DNA from: Neptunomonas antarctica
Lineage (GTDB): Bacteria; Pseudomonadota; Gammaproteobacteria; Pseudomonadales; Balneatricaceae
Direction: 5' to 3'
Assembly: GCF_001305295.1 (NCBI RefSeq)
Contig: NZ_LJSI01000037.1
Location: 62,001 to 126,000 of the forward strand
Length of the DNA stretch: 64,000 nt
This document shows, piece after piece, positions 19,501 to 27,422 of this stretch. A program made the translations under genes and the position numbers. How positions within the stretch are numbered: the first letter of the stretch is position 1; the number at the start of each line of letters is the position of its first letter. The notes under the pieces are model-generated. The model was given only the letters and a program-made list of their open reading frames with translations, was not told the DNA's origin and searched no databases.

Positions 19501-19656
19501 CTGCCACTGGCGGTCGGCTGGGGGGATGGAGCCGAGATGCTGCAACCCTTAGCCATCGCTGTGGTCTGGGGGTTAAGTTTCTCGATGCTGGTTAGCTTGC
19601 TACTGGTGCCGATTATGTATCATTTACTGCATTCGTTACGTAAGAGCGCGCACTAA
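16552..19656 (+). CDS. RND efflux permease, HAE family
   Basis: 1034-aa inner-membrane proton antiporter with 12 predicted helices and two large periplasmic loops, the RND plan. N-terminal RHPVGVSMIALAVIVLG is typical. The helix 4 relay motif reads GMLVDNTIVMLEN: the usual Asp-Asp pair is Asp-Asn here, as in some RND subgroups. Helix 10-11 motif GIVVNNAILLVEYI is intact. Works with the adaptor encoded immediately upstream and presumably a TolC-type channel encoded elsewhere. Substrate unknown. Confidence 0.93.
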   Translation: MNAKTGGLAAWSIRHPVGVSMIALAVIVLGMFTLSRLAIDLLPHIIYPEIRVRVVDSGVPTSVMEDKITRQLEEQLAITEDAISVQSNTSRGSSSVDLAFNYGKDIDIALRDASSRLDRAKRFLPDSISPPTIYKLDPAQIPVMEFVISSPLRTSTELRRWVDDSFSKWFLNLPGVAAAEVGGGVLREIQIIPDQQRLAGIGLDYQDVIKALQTSNSDEPIGRLQMSSHEITGRISGRFTSIEEIKQLPIAQNAGNTVYLSDVAQVIDSSEDERILVRADGVSGIKLSIQKQPTANTTAVVAVVKERLAWLDSQHILPADVSVVLVADQSIYILQSLQNASLAAISGALLAMAVVYLFLGNLRRTLIIGSAIPIAIMFTCVLMGLGGLTLNIMTLGGLALGIGMLVDNTIVMLENIYRHQCNHEKPEDAATLSATQAATEVNGAIIAATSTNLSAVLPFLFIGGLTGLLFRELIVTISAAIFASMIIALTLVPAYASRVTSVSTTRLRGWVDGGINHLQNFYATFIGFLLKFRWIVVGLFVTGLVLSLPVFMSGKQIFLPPLDDGRVRVVVSADVGISLNEMDKKTQRIESLFAQQAETETVFTLVGGSVFGRSQRETPSRSTIVVQLKPLSERFVSSGEWIGRMNKLIVQQQLAGFNVRMSQRGIRGIRTNRGDDDISLRLQGNDLTELKLQADNIADKMRTIPGLTNVTHSGEDEQFEISIKLDRKRAALLGLNLQDLTRAAQIALQGQVISDYLEGDKSYDIRLRLSQATITSPQDLESIILFPATGSSPPVYLGTVASIELLETPAVIKRDNQMRIIELSATLQEGTTLGEALVSLAALREQVRLPEGYTLYDGGSQKALEEQQQLTDILMLLAMFLVFVVMAIQYESLLNPLIIILSVPFAAIGVALGINTLGLPLSMPVWLGMIMLVGIVVNNAILLVEYIEIERRQYADMAKAIVEAARLRLRPILMTTLSTVVGMLPLAVGWGDGAEMLQPLAIAVVWGLSFSMLVSLLLVPIMYHLLHSLRKSAH

Positions 19657-19661
19657 TTGCA

Positions 19662-19693
19662 ATAAGCCAGGCACTAGACATTGCCTGGCTTAT
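19662..19693 (+). terminator. Terminator of the first RND operon
   Basis: Perfect 12-bp stem ATAAGCCAGGCA / TGCCTGGCTTAT with an 8-base loop, starting 6 bases after the stop codon. No long T run. Confidence 0.75.
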
Positions 19694-19743
19694 ATCGCGC
19701 CCCATCATCTCTTGCTTCAAGATATCTCGTTTCACCACATCAT

Positions 19744-20175
19744 TTAAGACACCAGACTCATCAGTAACACCTGTTCGTCGCAGCGGTTATAACGCGCCAA
19801 TACTGGCTGCAAAGACGCGGGTACCAGCGACACTTGCACAAAGCCCTGTCGACGGTAAAACGATTCCAGATGCAAATAAGGAAAACAGTAACTATTAGTT
19901 AATACTCCCGTTGCATTCAGATATCTGAGCAACTGGCTTCCCCTGCCCTGCCCACGCAATGTTTTGTCAATCCAAACACCCCGCAACAACGTAAACCCTG
20001 CCTGCTGGCACAGTCTCGCGGCCCCGACAATCTGGCCATTGATGTCGGTCATAATCCAGCTGCGGTCGGTTGCCTTGACCTTACCTTTATACTGATTCCG
20101 CTTATAAAACTGTGCCAACTGCGGTCGCTGCTCAGGTAAAATCGGTTGTATATGATAATCAACATCTGATGACAT
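19744..20175 (-). CDS. GNAT-family N-acetyltransferase
   Basis: 143-aa single GNAT domain. The acetyl-CoA loop is RGQGRGSQLL after a beta-strand ending LLRGVWIDKTL. The C-terminal part (FYRRQGFVQV) is the usual beta-bulge region. Substrate unknown. The ATG lacks an obvious Shine-Dalgarno and three 15-base repeats lie directly upstream. Confidence 0.88.
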   Translation of the reverse strand: MSSDVDYHIQPILPEQRPQLAQFYKRNQYKGKVKATDRSWIMTDINGQIVGAARLCQQAGFTLLRGVWIDKTLRGQGRGSQLLRYLNATGVLTNSYCFPYLHLESFYRRQGFVQVSLVPASLQPVLARYNRCDEQVLLMSLVS

Positions 20176-20189
20176 ATTTTCTGACGTTA

Positions 20190-20233
20190 CTCTTTTTGAT
20201 AATGCTCTTTTGATGATGCTCTTTTTGATGGTG
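20190..20233. repeat. Three 15-base tandem repeats before the GNAT gene
   Basis: Copies CTCTTTTTGATAATG, CTCTTTTGATGATG (one T shorter) and CTCTTTTTGATGGTG lie head to tail 15 bases upstream of the acetyltransferase start. They fall in the expected promoter or leader. Confidence 0.8.
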
Positions 20234-20323
20234 CTGCAATGTCATTATAACCAATTTTTTCGCAAGGGGATCAACGTCAAAGCACAGGTATTTGCCTGGA
20301 GATTTCAAATGTATCAGAAACAA

Positions 20324-20347
20324 AAATACCCGCTATGGCGGGTATTT
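20324..20347 (-). terminator. Terminator of the 44-aa gene
   Basis: 10-bp stem AAATACCCGC / GCGGGTATTT with a TATG loop; read on the minus strand it ends in a T tract, 25 bases after the stop codon at 20372. Confidence 0.85.
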
Positions 20348-20371
20348 AAATGAAAGCTAGTAGGCTGGAAA

Positions 20372-20506
20372 TTACTTTTGTGGCTTGTCTTCGTTCATCA
20401 GATGACGAACTTTAATAAAGCCCCACACCATCGCTGCGGCCATTGCTGCAACGCCTACTAAACTAGGCAGCAGTGTTTCTAATACATAGGGATCAATACC
20501 AAACAT
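20372..20506 (-). CDS. 44-aa small membrane protein
   Basis: Short gene with a strong AGAGGTG ribosome binding site before ATG20506 and its own terminator. The peptide begins MFGIDPYVLETLLPSLVG, has one transmembrane helix (about residues 12-31, ending MVWGF) and a short cytoplasmic tail with KVRHLMNEDKPQK. I do not recognise the family. An FNR/Anr-like box is centred 73 bases upstream of the start and a perfect one lies further up, suggesting oxygen-dependent expression. Size and layout resemble accessory subunits of respiratory oxidases, but that is inference only. Confidence 0.72.
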   Translation of the reverse strand: MFGIDPYVLETLLPSLVGVAAMAAAMVWGFIKVRHLMNEDKPQK

Positions 20507-20572
20507 AACCAACACCTCTTAGAGAATTCTTAATCGTTGAGATAAGGTTACACGGGTAAACATTAGAAAAAA

Positions 20573-20586
20573 TTGATATGGCTCAA
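20573..20586. promoter_or_regulatory. FNR/Anr-like box (one mismatch)
   Basis: TTGATATGGCTCAA matches the TTGAT-N4-ATCAA consensus except for one base. Its distance from the 44-aa gene (start 20506) allows activation from a class II position. Confidence 0.5.
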
Positions 20587-20675
20587 TCTTTGATTACACA
20601 ATACAAAGCCAACAAATAACTAATTGATATATATGAATAATATATAGTTCCGCTATCATATCGACAGGCTATCTA

Positions 20676-20689
20676 TTGATCTGGATCAA
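20676..20689. promoter_or_regulatory. Perfect FNR/Anr consensus box
   Basis: TTGATCTGGATCAA is an exact TTGAT-N4-ATCAA palindrome in an AT-rich intergenic region. It could act on the minus-strand 44-aa gene or on the plus strand. Confidence 0.6.
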
Positions 20690-21189
20690 CGTCTGTTTAT
20701 TTATTTCTATTCACTACTACCCTCCCCCTCGTTTTGCACCGTTCGTACCAAATACCACAACTTGCTCAGTACATCTCCGGATAAGACATTGTTCTTATTA
20801 TGGCCTACAGATTTTACCAGGTCTTTTTACTCGATCTTTTTACCAACTCTTTGTAACACCCTTTTATCAAACACGTTTCAAAAAAGTCGTATTGCAACTC
20901 AGTCTATTAACATAAATTTCAATATTTAAAAAAAATCAATCAATATCATTATTTAATAAGTCGTTATTACTTTTTGATTCATTATTTTTAATTACTTATA
21001 ACAAAAAAATGTAAAGAAAACTCCTAAAAAACCTTTATTAAACAATGACTTAAAACAGCACATTTATTACGGCAATTATCTCGACAATTAATAAATTAGT
21101 CCTTATAAATCAATAGGTTATGATATTTATATCATCGGTATTTATTTGTGATTAATTGATATTTATTTTATACTTGTCTTAAATAAATA
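20690..21189. other. AT-rich intergenic region
   Basis: About 500 bases of strongly AT-rich DNA before the 94-aa gene. A 79-codon open frame spans 20676-20915 on the plus strand but overlaps the FNR box, has no plausible start signal and looks non-coding. Nothing else was recognised. Confidence 0.5.
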
Positions 21190-21474
21190 ATGAATAACCA
21201 CAATGAGATTAAGACAATGCAAGAGAAAGAAATAAGACTTCTTTTTAACGCGGGTGTTTTTGAATCTTGTCAGGCAACGCCAATTGCCATGTCACGAGGA
21301 TGGACACTGAAATTTATCGTCAAAGACAGCAATGTGATCACGCTGGATTTGCAACGCAGCAAAAAAGAACGAGAATTTAAGAGCCTGGATGGTGCCGCAG
21401 CAGTAGCTCGGAAAATTGGCTTTGAATGGTTAAGTGTTCATATCGGAGAATTAGAATGGAAGGAAAAAGTGTAA
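21190..21474 (+). CDS. Hypothetical 94-aa protein, resembling plasmid ParC/KfrB-type accessory proteins
   Basis: Cytoplasmic protein. The layout EKEIRLLFNAGVFESC, MSRGWTLKF, REFKSLDGAAAVARKIGF resembles small partition- or replication-associated proteins found on plasmids, with a beta-hairpin followed by an alpha-helix that starts FKSLDGAAA. This is a recalled resemblance, not a proven match. The translation start may be the internal ATG at 21217, since no clear Shine-Dalgarno precedes 21190. Single gene ending in a hairpin shared with the convergent FKBP gene. Confidence 0.65.
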   Translation: MNNHNEIKTMQEKEIRLLFNAGVFESCQATPIAMSRGWTLKFIVKDSNVITLDLQRSKKEREFKSLDGAAAVARKIGFEWLSVHIGELEWKEKV

Positions 21475-21500
21475 AGGCGCTTGTAAAGACAAACGCCTTT
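21473..21500. terminator. Shared hairpin between convergent genes
   Basis: Stem AAAGGCG / CGCCTTT around a 14-base loop that can pair further, overlapping the stop codon of the 94-aa gene and lying 12 bases from the stop of the FKBP gene. Confidence 0.45.
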
Positions 21501-21511
21501 GGAGAGCGGGG

Positions 21512-21982
21512 CTATACAGCGATGGCTTGACCTGCCTCCATCTCTGCTGGAGTAGCATTGCGTATCGATACGATTTCCACATCGAAGGTGAGGCTTTCAC
21601 CTGCATACGGATGATTGGCATCAACTGTGACGAGATCGTCATGAATCTCAACCACTGACACGAGTTCGTCTTCACCGGATTCATTTGTCATATGGAACAT
21701 CAAGCCTTCTGACAGTTCAGGCATATTGGCAAAAAGCTGACGCTCAACATCGTAAACTTTGTCTTCGTCTCTTTCGCCGTAAGCTTCGAGCGGCGTTAAT
21801 GTGATCCGGAAATGATCATCGGCAGAGCGGCCGTCCATTGCTTTTTCAAGGCCCGGTACAATGTTGTGACACCCGTGCAAGTACGGAATAGGATCGCCAC
21901 CCTTGGTTCCATCCAGCACTTCACCCTGATCATTAATCAATGCGTAATGGAAATAAACCACCGCACTATCAGTAATTTGCAT
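21512..21982 (-). CDS. FKBP-type peptidyl-prolyl isomerase, SlyD-like
   Basis: 156-aa cytoplasmic prolyl isomerase with an FKBP domain interrupted by an insert-in-flap chaperone domain: YALINDQGEVLDGT, then HGCHNIVPGLEKAMDGR, flap insert (about 70-125), then FDVEIVSIRNAT. Unlike E. coli SlyD it lacks a His/Cys-rich nickel-binding tail. ATG21982 has GAGGA 7 bases upstream, preferred over an in-frame TTG at 21985. Last gene of the pdxH-esterase-FKBP unit. Confidence 0.9.
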   Translation of the reverse strand: MQITDSAVVYFHYALINDQGEVLDGTKGGDPIPYLHGCHNIVPGLEKAMDGRSADDHFRITLTPLEAYGERDEDKVYDVERQLFANMPELSEGLMFHMTNESGEDELVSVVEIHDDLVTVDANHPYAGESLTFDVEIVSIRNATPAEMEAGQAIAV

Positions 21983-21993
21983 CAATATTTCCT

Positions 21994-22668
21994 CTATTTG
22001 CTTAGTTGCTGAGTTATCCAGCGGCCAAGTACCGCAAGTGATTCTACCGACACTTCATGCGCCATCTTAAAGGTGTGCCACTCAGGCTGATAACCTTTCT
22101 GTTTTAACTGCTCGACTGCGCTTTCCCCTAATGTCAAAGGTACAACATCATCATGCTCTCCATGCAACGACAATATAGGCATTGATAACGCCGCTACACT
22201 GTTGTTTCCAATACTGATCTGCTCAATAGGACGTGGCAGATACGTTGACATCGCTGCAATACCACCCAAATTCCCCGGGTAACTTAATCCTGTTTCGTAT
22301 GCCACCGCTCCGCCCTGAGAAAAGCCCACCAGCAAAATACGTTCCGGAGCAATGCCGGCATCGATCTGCTGAGTCACAATGTCAGAAATCTGGCTTACTG
22401 AACTTTGCAGCTGTGCGTCATTAATTTCTCGTCCAATACCCATACTCAAAATATCGTACCAGGAGCGCATCACCATACCGCCGTTAACCGTCACGGCTTG
22501 CTCCGGTGCATTAGGAAACAAGAAACGTGCGGCCAATTCTTTGGGTAATTTCAGATAAGGGATGGTGGGTGGAAAATCCGATCCATCGACTCCCAATCCA
22601 TGCATCCAAATAATGGCTGCATCACAGGCGGGCTTAGTTTCAACCACTATCATGTCATTATCTATCAC
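21994..22668 (-). CDS. Phospholipase/carboxylesterase-family alpha/beta hydrolase
   Basis: 224-aa serine esterase. The nucleophile elbow GFSQGG puts Ser118 at the active site; the acid is in LHGEHDDVVP and the histidine in KMAHEVS. An oxyanion HGLG lies at 23-26. Small enough to be the cytoplasmic carboxylesterase type found in Pseudomonas. Overlaps pdxH by 4 bases and precedes the FKBP gene by 11 bases, indicating one operon. Confidence 0.9.
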   Translation of the reverse strand: MIDNDMIVVETKPACDAAIIWMHGLGVDGSDFPPTIPYLKLPKELAARFLFPNAPEQAVTVNGGMVMRSWYDILSMGIGREINDAQLQSSVSQISDIVTQQIDAGIAPERILLVGFSQGGAVAYETGLSYPGNLGGIAAMSTYLPRPIEQISIGNNSVAALSMPILSLHGEHDDVVPLTLGESAVEQLKQKGYQPEWHTFKMAHEVSVESLAVLGRWITQQLSK

Positions 22669-23315
22669 GGCTGTAGCCTCTCGATTATCCAGTTAGTTGC
22701 TGTCAGATTGTAATTAAAACGGTCATGCAAACGACTTTCCCGACCTTGCCAAAATTCAAATTTTTCCGGAATCAAACGGTATCCGCCCCAACGCTCAGGA
22801 CAAGGAATTTCCTGCCCGGCGTATTCTACCTGCAATGCATTAACACGTTCTTCAAGCGCTTGCCGCGATGCAATTGGCTGACTTTGCTCTGAAGCGGCCG
22901 CACTTAACTGACTGCCGACAGGCCGTTTATGAAAATAAAGATCAGCCTGCTCAGCGGATAATTTTTCTACACGTCCCTGAATCCGTATTTGTCTTTCCAG
23001 GCCATACCAATAGAATAAAATTTCAGCCTGTGGGTTTTCCTCAAGATCGTGCCCTTTCTGGCTTTGATAATCCGTATACCAGGCAAAACCATTGAGATCA
23101 AAATGCTTGAGTAAGACAATCCGCGCCGAGGGCTTGCCCTGTTTGTCCGCCGTTGCCAGCGTCATCGAACTAGCATCATCGGGACGTACCTGACAGGCCA
23201 CATCAAACCATTCGGTAAATTGTTTAAACGGGTCGGCGTCGATAGTATCGCGCGTGATCCCCTGGGATACATATTCACGCCGTAGATGGGTAAAATCACC
23301 CGCATTTTCTGACAT
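22665..23315 (-). CDS. pdxH: Pyridoxamine 5'-phosphate oxidase
   Basis: FMN enzyme that oxidises pyridoxine/pyridoxamine 5'-phosphate to pyridoxal phosphate. The N-terminal LRREY segment, FMN-binding SARIVLLK and the C-terminal signature PCPERWGGYRLIPEKFEFWQ with GRESRLHDR are diagnostic. 216 aa from ATG23315, which has an AGGAG 6 bases upstream; the frame extends upstream without a better start. First gene of the three-gene operon. Confidence 0.97.
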   Translation of the reverse strand: MSENAGDFTHLRREYVSQGITRDTIDADPFKQFTEWFDVACQVRPDDASSMTLATADKQGKPSARIVLLKHFDLNGFAWYTDYQSQKGHDLEENPQAEILFYWYGLERQIRIQGRVEKLSAEQADLYFHKRPVGSQLSAAASEQSQPIASRQALEERVNALQVEYAGQEIPCPERWGGYRLIPEKFEFWQGRESRLHDRFNYNLTATNWIIERLQP

Positions 23316-23455
23316 TTTCAATCTCCTGTGTAGGCGGCCTACTATAGCGAAAATCAACTCGGCTCACATCTGTCCTGATCGATGTTTGTGCCAATAGCCA
23401 CGGCAACCTAATATCTGGCATACTGCGCCCTGACAATAGGTACCTATAATAACTT

Positions 23456-24094
23456 ATGAGCAACAAGGAAATAACATCAATACAACCGGACAAATTCTGG
23501 GTTTGTCCGGAATGCGACCTGTTATTGAATCGCTGCGCCATACCCGACAAGCATGAGGCGCATTGCTCACGTTGTGGGTCTACGCTAATCTCCAGCAAAC
23601 ATCATTCAATTGAATGGACGCTGGCGTTAGCTATTGCTGGTTTGATTCTATTTTTCCCGGCAAATCTGTTTCCTATTCTGACCCTGAAAACACTCGGGCT
23701 TTCCCAATCAGAAACTATCTTCAGCTCTGTTAAAGCGCTCTATGATAGCAACCTGTTGATGGTAGCTGCACTGGTATTAATGGCGGCGATTATCATTCCT
23801 CTGATGAAAATTTTACTGATGCTATATCTGAGTACCTGCTTACTCTTACACAAACCAGCCCCCATGCTAGCGTGGGCTATGCGCAGCTACCAACAACTGG
23901 ATAGCTGGGGAATGCTCGAAATCTATATGCTGGGTATTCTGGTTTCTATTGTTAAGCTCATTGATGTGGCTGATGTCACACCGGGGGTTGGCTTGTATAG
24001 TTTGACAGGGCTCATTATTGCAACGCTACTCTCATCCACGCAGTTAGATCCGCATCGTTTTTGGCGACGTATAGAACAACTGGAGAAGCGTTAA
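23456..24094 (+). CDS. letA: PqiA/LetA-domain inner-membrane protein (first half of LetA)
   Basis: 212 aa with an N-terminal zinc ribbon (CPEC then HCSRC) and about four transmembrane helices, the PqiA domain. In E. coli LetA (YebS) two such domains are fused; here they are separate genes, this one ending TAATG on the next start. Partner of LetB in lipid transport between the inner and outer membranes. No good Shine-Dalgarno is apparent; the ATG opens just before the conserved ribbon. Confidence 0.88.
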   Translation: MSNKEITSIQPDKFWVCPECDLLLNRCAIPDKHEAHCSRCGSTLISSKHHSIEWTLALAIAGLILFFPANLFPILTLKTLGLSQSETIFSSVKALYDSNLLMVAALVLMAAIIIPLMKILLMLYLSTCLLLHKPAPMLAWAMRSYQQLDSWGMLEIYMLGILVSIVKLIDVADVTPGVGLYSLTGLIIATLLSSTQLDPHRFWRRIEQLEKR

Positions 24095-24732
24095 TGCAAC
24101 ACTCAGCGCTGACACAAGGCATTATCATTTGCCATCGCTGCGCAAAAACGGCAGGCATTCAACAGGATGGAGAGACTTGTCCACGCTGCGGAACCCGTCT
24201 GCATCGTCGTAAATTACATTCAGTTGCCTATACCTGGGCGCTTTTACTCGCCTCAATGATAATGCTTATTCCAGCCAACATACTGCCTATCATGACATTT
24301 AAAGCACTCGGCAAAGGCGACCCGGCTACTATTATGCAAGGAGTGCTTCAACTCGTTGACCATGGCCTTCTCGGCATTGCACTGGTCGTACTGACGGCTT
24401 CTATTATTATTCCTTTGCTAAAAATAATCGGCTTGATTATTTTACTATTAACCGTGCAGTTGGGCTGGACCACTAATATGCGCCAAAAAATGCTGATGTA
24501 TCATTTTGTGGAGTGGATTGGACGCTGGTCAATGCTTGATATTTTTGTGGTTGCCATTCTCGGCGCGATTGTACAACTGGGAAGCCTGGCGAGCGTTACA
24601 GGTAACACCGGCGCGACCGCCTTTGCCGTATCGGTTATTCTGACGATGTTGGCAGCTAACTGTTTTGATACCCGCTTAATCTGGGATAAACACCTGGAAA
24701 AAATTGGTTATGCTGACCATGTTGGCAGATAA
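24094..24732 (+). CDS. letA: PqiA/LetA-domain inner-membrane protein (second half of LetA)
   Basis: 212 aa, again a zinc ribbon (CHRC and CPRCGTRL) plus four helices. ATG24094 overlaps the stop of the first half by one base, so it is translationally coupled. Its last 30 codons overlap a 73-base tandem duplication: the stop TAA lies in the second copy, and the tail HLEKIGYADHVGR crosses the repeat junction. The fused order in E. coli YebS supports assigning both genes as LetA halves. Confidence 0.86.
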   Translation: MQHSALTQGIIICHRCAKTAGIQQDGETCPRCGTRLHRRKLHSVAYTWALLLASMIMLIPANILPIMTFKALGKGDPATIMQGVLQLVDHGLLGIALVVLTASIIIPLLKIIGLIILLLTVQLGWTTNMRQKMLMYHFVEWIGRWSMLDIFVVAILGAIVQLGSLASVTGNTGATAFAVSVILTMLAANCFDTRLIWDKHLEKIGYADHVGR

Positions 24733-24780
24733 CTGTTTTGATACTTGCTTACTCTGGGATAAACACCTGGATCAAATTTG
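24642..24780 (+). repeat. 73-base tandem duplication at the 3' end of letA
   Basis: The segment around ATGTTGGCAGCTAACTGT (24646) recurs as ATGTTGGCAGATAACTGT (24719), followed in both copies by a GATAAACACCTGGA core. The unit is 73 bases, so the second copy is out of frame and shortens or replaces the original C-terminus. About eight differences show that the duplication is not recent. Confidence 0.85.
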
Positions 24781-24790
24781 AGGTCTTTCC

Positions 24791-27409
24791 ATGAGTGATC
24801 ATGACCCTATTATTACCCGCCGTCATTTACCGTCGGCGATCTGGTTCTTGCCTTTATTAGCGGCCATTATTGCCGGCTGGCTGGTTTACAAAAATTATGA
24901 CGGCAAAGGCGTATTGGTTGAGGTCGTTTTTGATTCCGCGTCTGGATTAGAGGCTAATAAAACCAAGGTATTTTACCGGGGCTTGCCCACTGGCGTGGTT
25001 AAAGAACTTAAGATTGATAAAGATCTGCGGCGCATCAAAGCGCTGATTGAGATGGTTCCACAAACAGCAGACTCCCTGACCAAAAATGCACAATTCTGGC
25101 TGGTCAAACCTCAGGTATCACTCTCCGGGGTACGTGGTTTAGAAACCCTGCTATCGGGCAGTTACATTAGCTTTCAACCAGGCGACCTCAGCGGTGAATT
25201 TAAACGTTCATTTGAGGCCCTTGATCAACCACCCCCGCCGATCAAAAACTCAGACGGTCTCTACCTCACCTTAACATCAGATAGTGCCCGCTCCGTGTAT
25301 CAGGGGGCTAAAGTCTATTTTCGTGATATCGAAGTAGGTGAAGTGCTCAGTCATGCGCTCAGTCCAGACGGAAAAAAAGTACTGATTGAGACCTATATAG
25401 AGCCCCGCTTCACCTATCTGATTAAATCGAATACGCGCTTTTGGAACGCCAGCGGTATCAGGATTAAAGCAGACTTGTCCAAGGTAGATATCCAGATTGG
25501 TTCACTGGCCTCTATTATTGCGGGTGGTATTCATTTTTCAGCACCGGATGAAACCGCAGATCCCGCCAGCAATAGCCAAATACTGCCGCTTTATGACGAT
25601 TACGAAGCCGCACAAGATGGCATTGAGGTCCTGCTACGTTTTCCCGGTGCCACCGAACTAACGGAGGGAGCCTCTGTACAAAGCCGGGGGATTAAGATTG
25701 GACGCGTCAAACAGGTAACCCTGACTGATGATTTTAAGTCTATGGATACCGTTTTACTGATCGACCCACGCGCTCAGGATCTACTCAAAGAGGGATCACG
25801 TTTCTGGTTACAAAAGCCTGAACTGTCGCTTGAGCATCTGGACCAACTGAGTGAACTGCTTCGCGGTAGTTATATTGAGCTCGAACCCGGACAAGGCGCC
25901 GAAAAGCTATCATTTACAGCGCTTGATATCGCACCGGCTAAACGTCAGTTAAGTATGGGAAAAGCGATCCAATTACGTACCGGACAACTCGGTTCCGTAT
26001 CAAAGGGTTCACCTATTCTTTATCGCCAACTACCGGTAGGTGAAGTACTCAGCTATGAGCTGGATAAGACAGGAAAAGAGGTGATCATTCACGCTGCTAT
26101 CGAACAGCGATACAGTTACCTGATCCAGACTAACAGCCGCTTCTGGAACGCCAGCGGCATCAACTTCACGGCTAATTTTGATGGCCTGGCTCTGCGTACA
26201 GAATCTGCTGCTGCACTGTTGCGCGGCGGCATTGCTTTTTTTAACCCGGCCGGAAATAGAAAATCCAACAGTACAACAAGTACAAAAAACACCTACCCGC
26301 TGTATGCCGATTATCATCAAGCCTCTGAGCAGGGAGCCCTGACAGATCAGCATTTACAAAATGCCTTTAAAATACGTCTTAGGGCCTTAGAAACAGGCTC
26401 ACTCAAAGCGGGCGATCCTATTTTGTATAAACAGATTCGTGTAGGAAAAATCGTACAGGCAACGCTCAATAAAGATGGTAAAGGTGTCACCCTATACGGC
26501 TCAATCGACCCCACCTATAGCCATCTTATCAATGAGAGCAGCCGCTTCTGGAATGCCAGCGGTATTAAAGCTGATTTCTCACTGAGGCACCTTAGCGTGC
26601 GTACAGAGTCATTAGAGACGTTGGTATCTGGTGGGATTGCTTTTGATACCGATTACGCGGCAGATCCTGTTAAACCAAACCACCTGTTTACACTCTATTC
26701 AGACCGTACCACCAGCATTCAACAACCTTTAGGTGTGCAGGTCACCTTTGCCGCTGGCAAGAATATCCAACCCCATGCAGATGTTCGTTTTAAAGGACAA
26801 ATTATCGGTAAAGTGGCGACCGTGGATGTAACCAATGAGGGTAAAGCGCTAAGAGTTAATATTGATCTTTTTCGTGACGGACACTTTCTGGCACGTCAGA
26901 ACAGCCTTTTCTGGATCGTTGAACCGGCCATCCGGCTGAGCGGCATTGATAATCCTGCCGGTATTTTGACGGGTAACTATATTGAAGCACTGCCAGGAGA
27001 AGGTCAGGCAACATTCTCTTTCAGCGGTTTACCTAAACCGCCCGCATTTCAGAATAAAAGTGGACTAAACTTAACGATTCACTCCCCCGCTTTAGGTTCA
27101 TTATATAAAGGCAGTCCCCTATTTTATCGTCAGGTGCCTGTAGGCTCAGTCACTGGTTTTGATTTGAACGACAAGGGTGAACACGTAAATATATTTATCA
27201 ATATAAAACCGGAATATGCGCTGCTAGTTAGACATAACAGTGAATTTAAAAATGTGAGCGGAGTGAAAATAGACTTTTCACTGTTCGGAGGAATCAATTT
27301 TCAGGCTGATAGTTTAGAAACAATGATTGGTGGAGGAATAAGCTTTACCTCGCCAGCCGATAGTAAACCTGCCGAATCAGGTGATGTTTTTATCATAGAT
27401 GAGATGTAA
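24791..27409 (+). CDS. letB: LetB-type protein with seven MCE domains
   Basis: 872 aa, close to E. coli LetB/YebT. A short cytoplasmic N-terminus and one transmembrane helix (residues 15-32) lead into seven MCE domains, starting near residues 38, 155, 277, 393, 524, 646 and 757, each with the VYFRG/ILYRQ-(L/V)-P-VG-V pattern. LetB forms a hexameric hollow tube across the periplasm that carries lipids; LetA is its inner-membrane partner. Preceded by GAGG at the expected distance. Domain count is complete, with no truncation. Confidence 0.95.
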   Translation: MSDHDPIITRRHLPSAIWFLPLLAAIIAGWLVYKNYDGKGVLVEVVFDSASGLEANKTKVFYRGLPTGVVKELKIDKDLRRIKALIEMVPQTADSLTKNAQFWLVKPQVSLSGVRGLETLLSGSYISFQPGDLSGEFKRSFEALDQPPPPIKNSDGLYLTLTSDSARSVYQGAKVYFRDIEVGEVLSHALSPDGKKVLIETYIEPRFTYLIKSNTRFWNASGIRIKADLSKVDIQIGSLASIIAGGIHFSAPDETADPASNSQILPLYDDYEAAQDGIEVLLRFPGATELTEGASVQSRGIKIGRVKQVTLTDDFKSMDTVLLIDPRAQDLLKEGSRFWLQKPELSLEHLDQLSELLRGSYIELEPGQGAEKLSFTALDIAPAKRQLSMGKAIQLRTGQLGSVSKGSPILYRQLPVGEVLSYELDKTGKEVIIHAAIEQRYSYLIQTNSRFWNASGINFTANFDGLALRTESAAALLRGGIAFFNPAGNRKSNSTTSTKNTYPLYADYHQASEQGALTDQHLQNAFKIRLRALETGSLKAGDPILYKQIRVGKIVQATLNKDGKGVTLYGSIDPTYSHLINESSRFWNASGIKADFSLRHLSVRTESLETLVSGGIAFDTDYAADPVKPNHLFTLYSDRTTSIQQPLGVQVTFAAGKNIQPHADVRFKGQIIGKVATVDVTNEGKALRVNIDLFRDGHFLARQNSLFWIVEPAIRLSGIDNPAGILTGNYIEALPGEGQATFSFSGLPKPPAFQNKSGLNLTIHSPALGSLYKGSPLFYRQVPVGSVTGFDLNDKGEHVNIFINIKPEYALLVRHNSEFKNVSGVKIDFSLFGGINFQADSLETMIGGGISFTSPADSKPAESGDVFIIDEM

Positions 27410-27422
27410 GGAGTTAAAAAGC

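Noticed and set aside
20676-20915. Open frame of 79 codons in the AT-rich intergenic region
   Set aside because: It begins within an FNR/Anr-like box, has no start signal, and its translation is a mix of aromatic and Pro-rich residues with no domain pattern.
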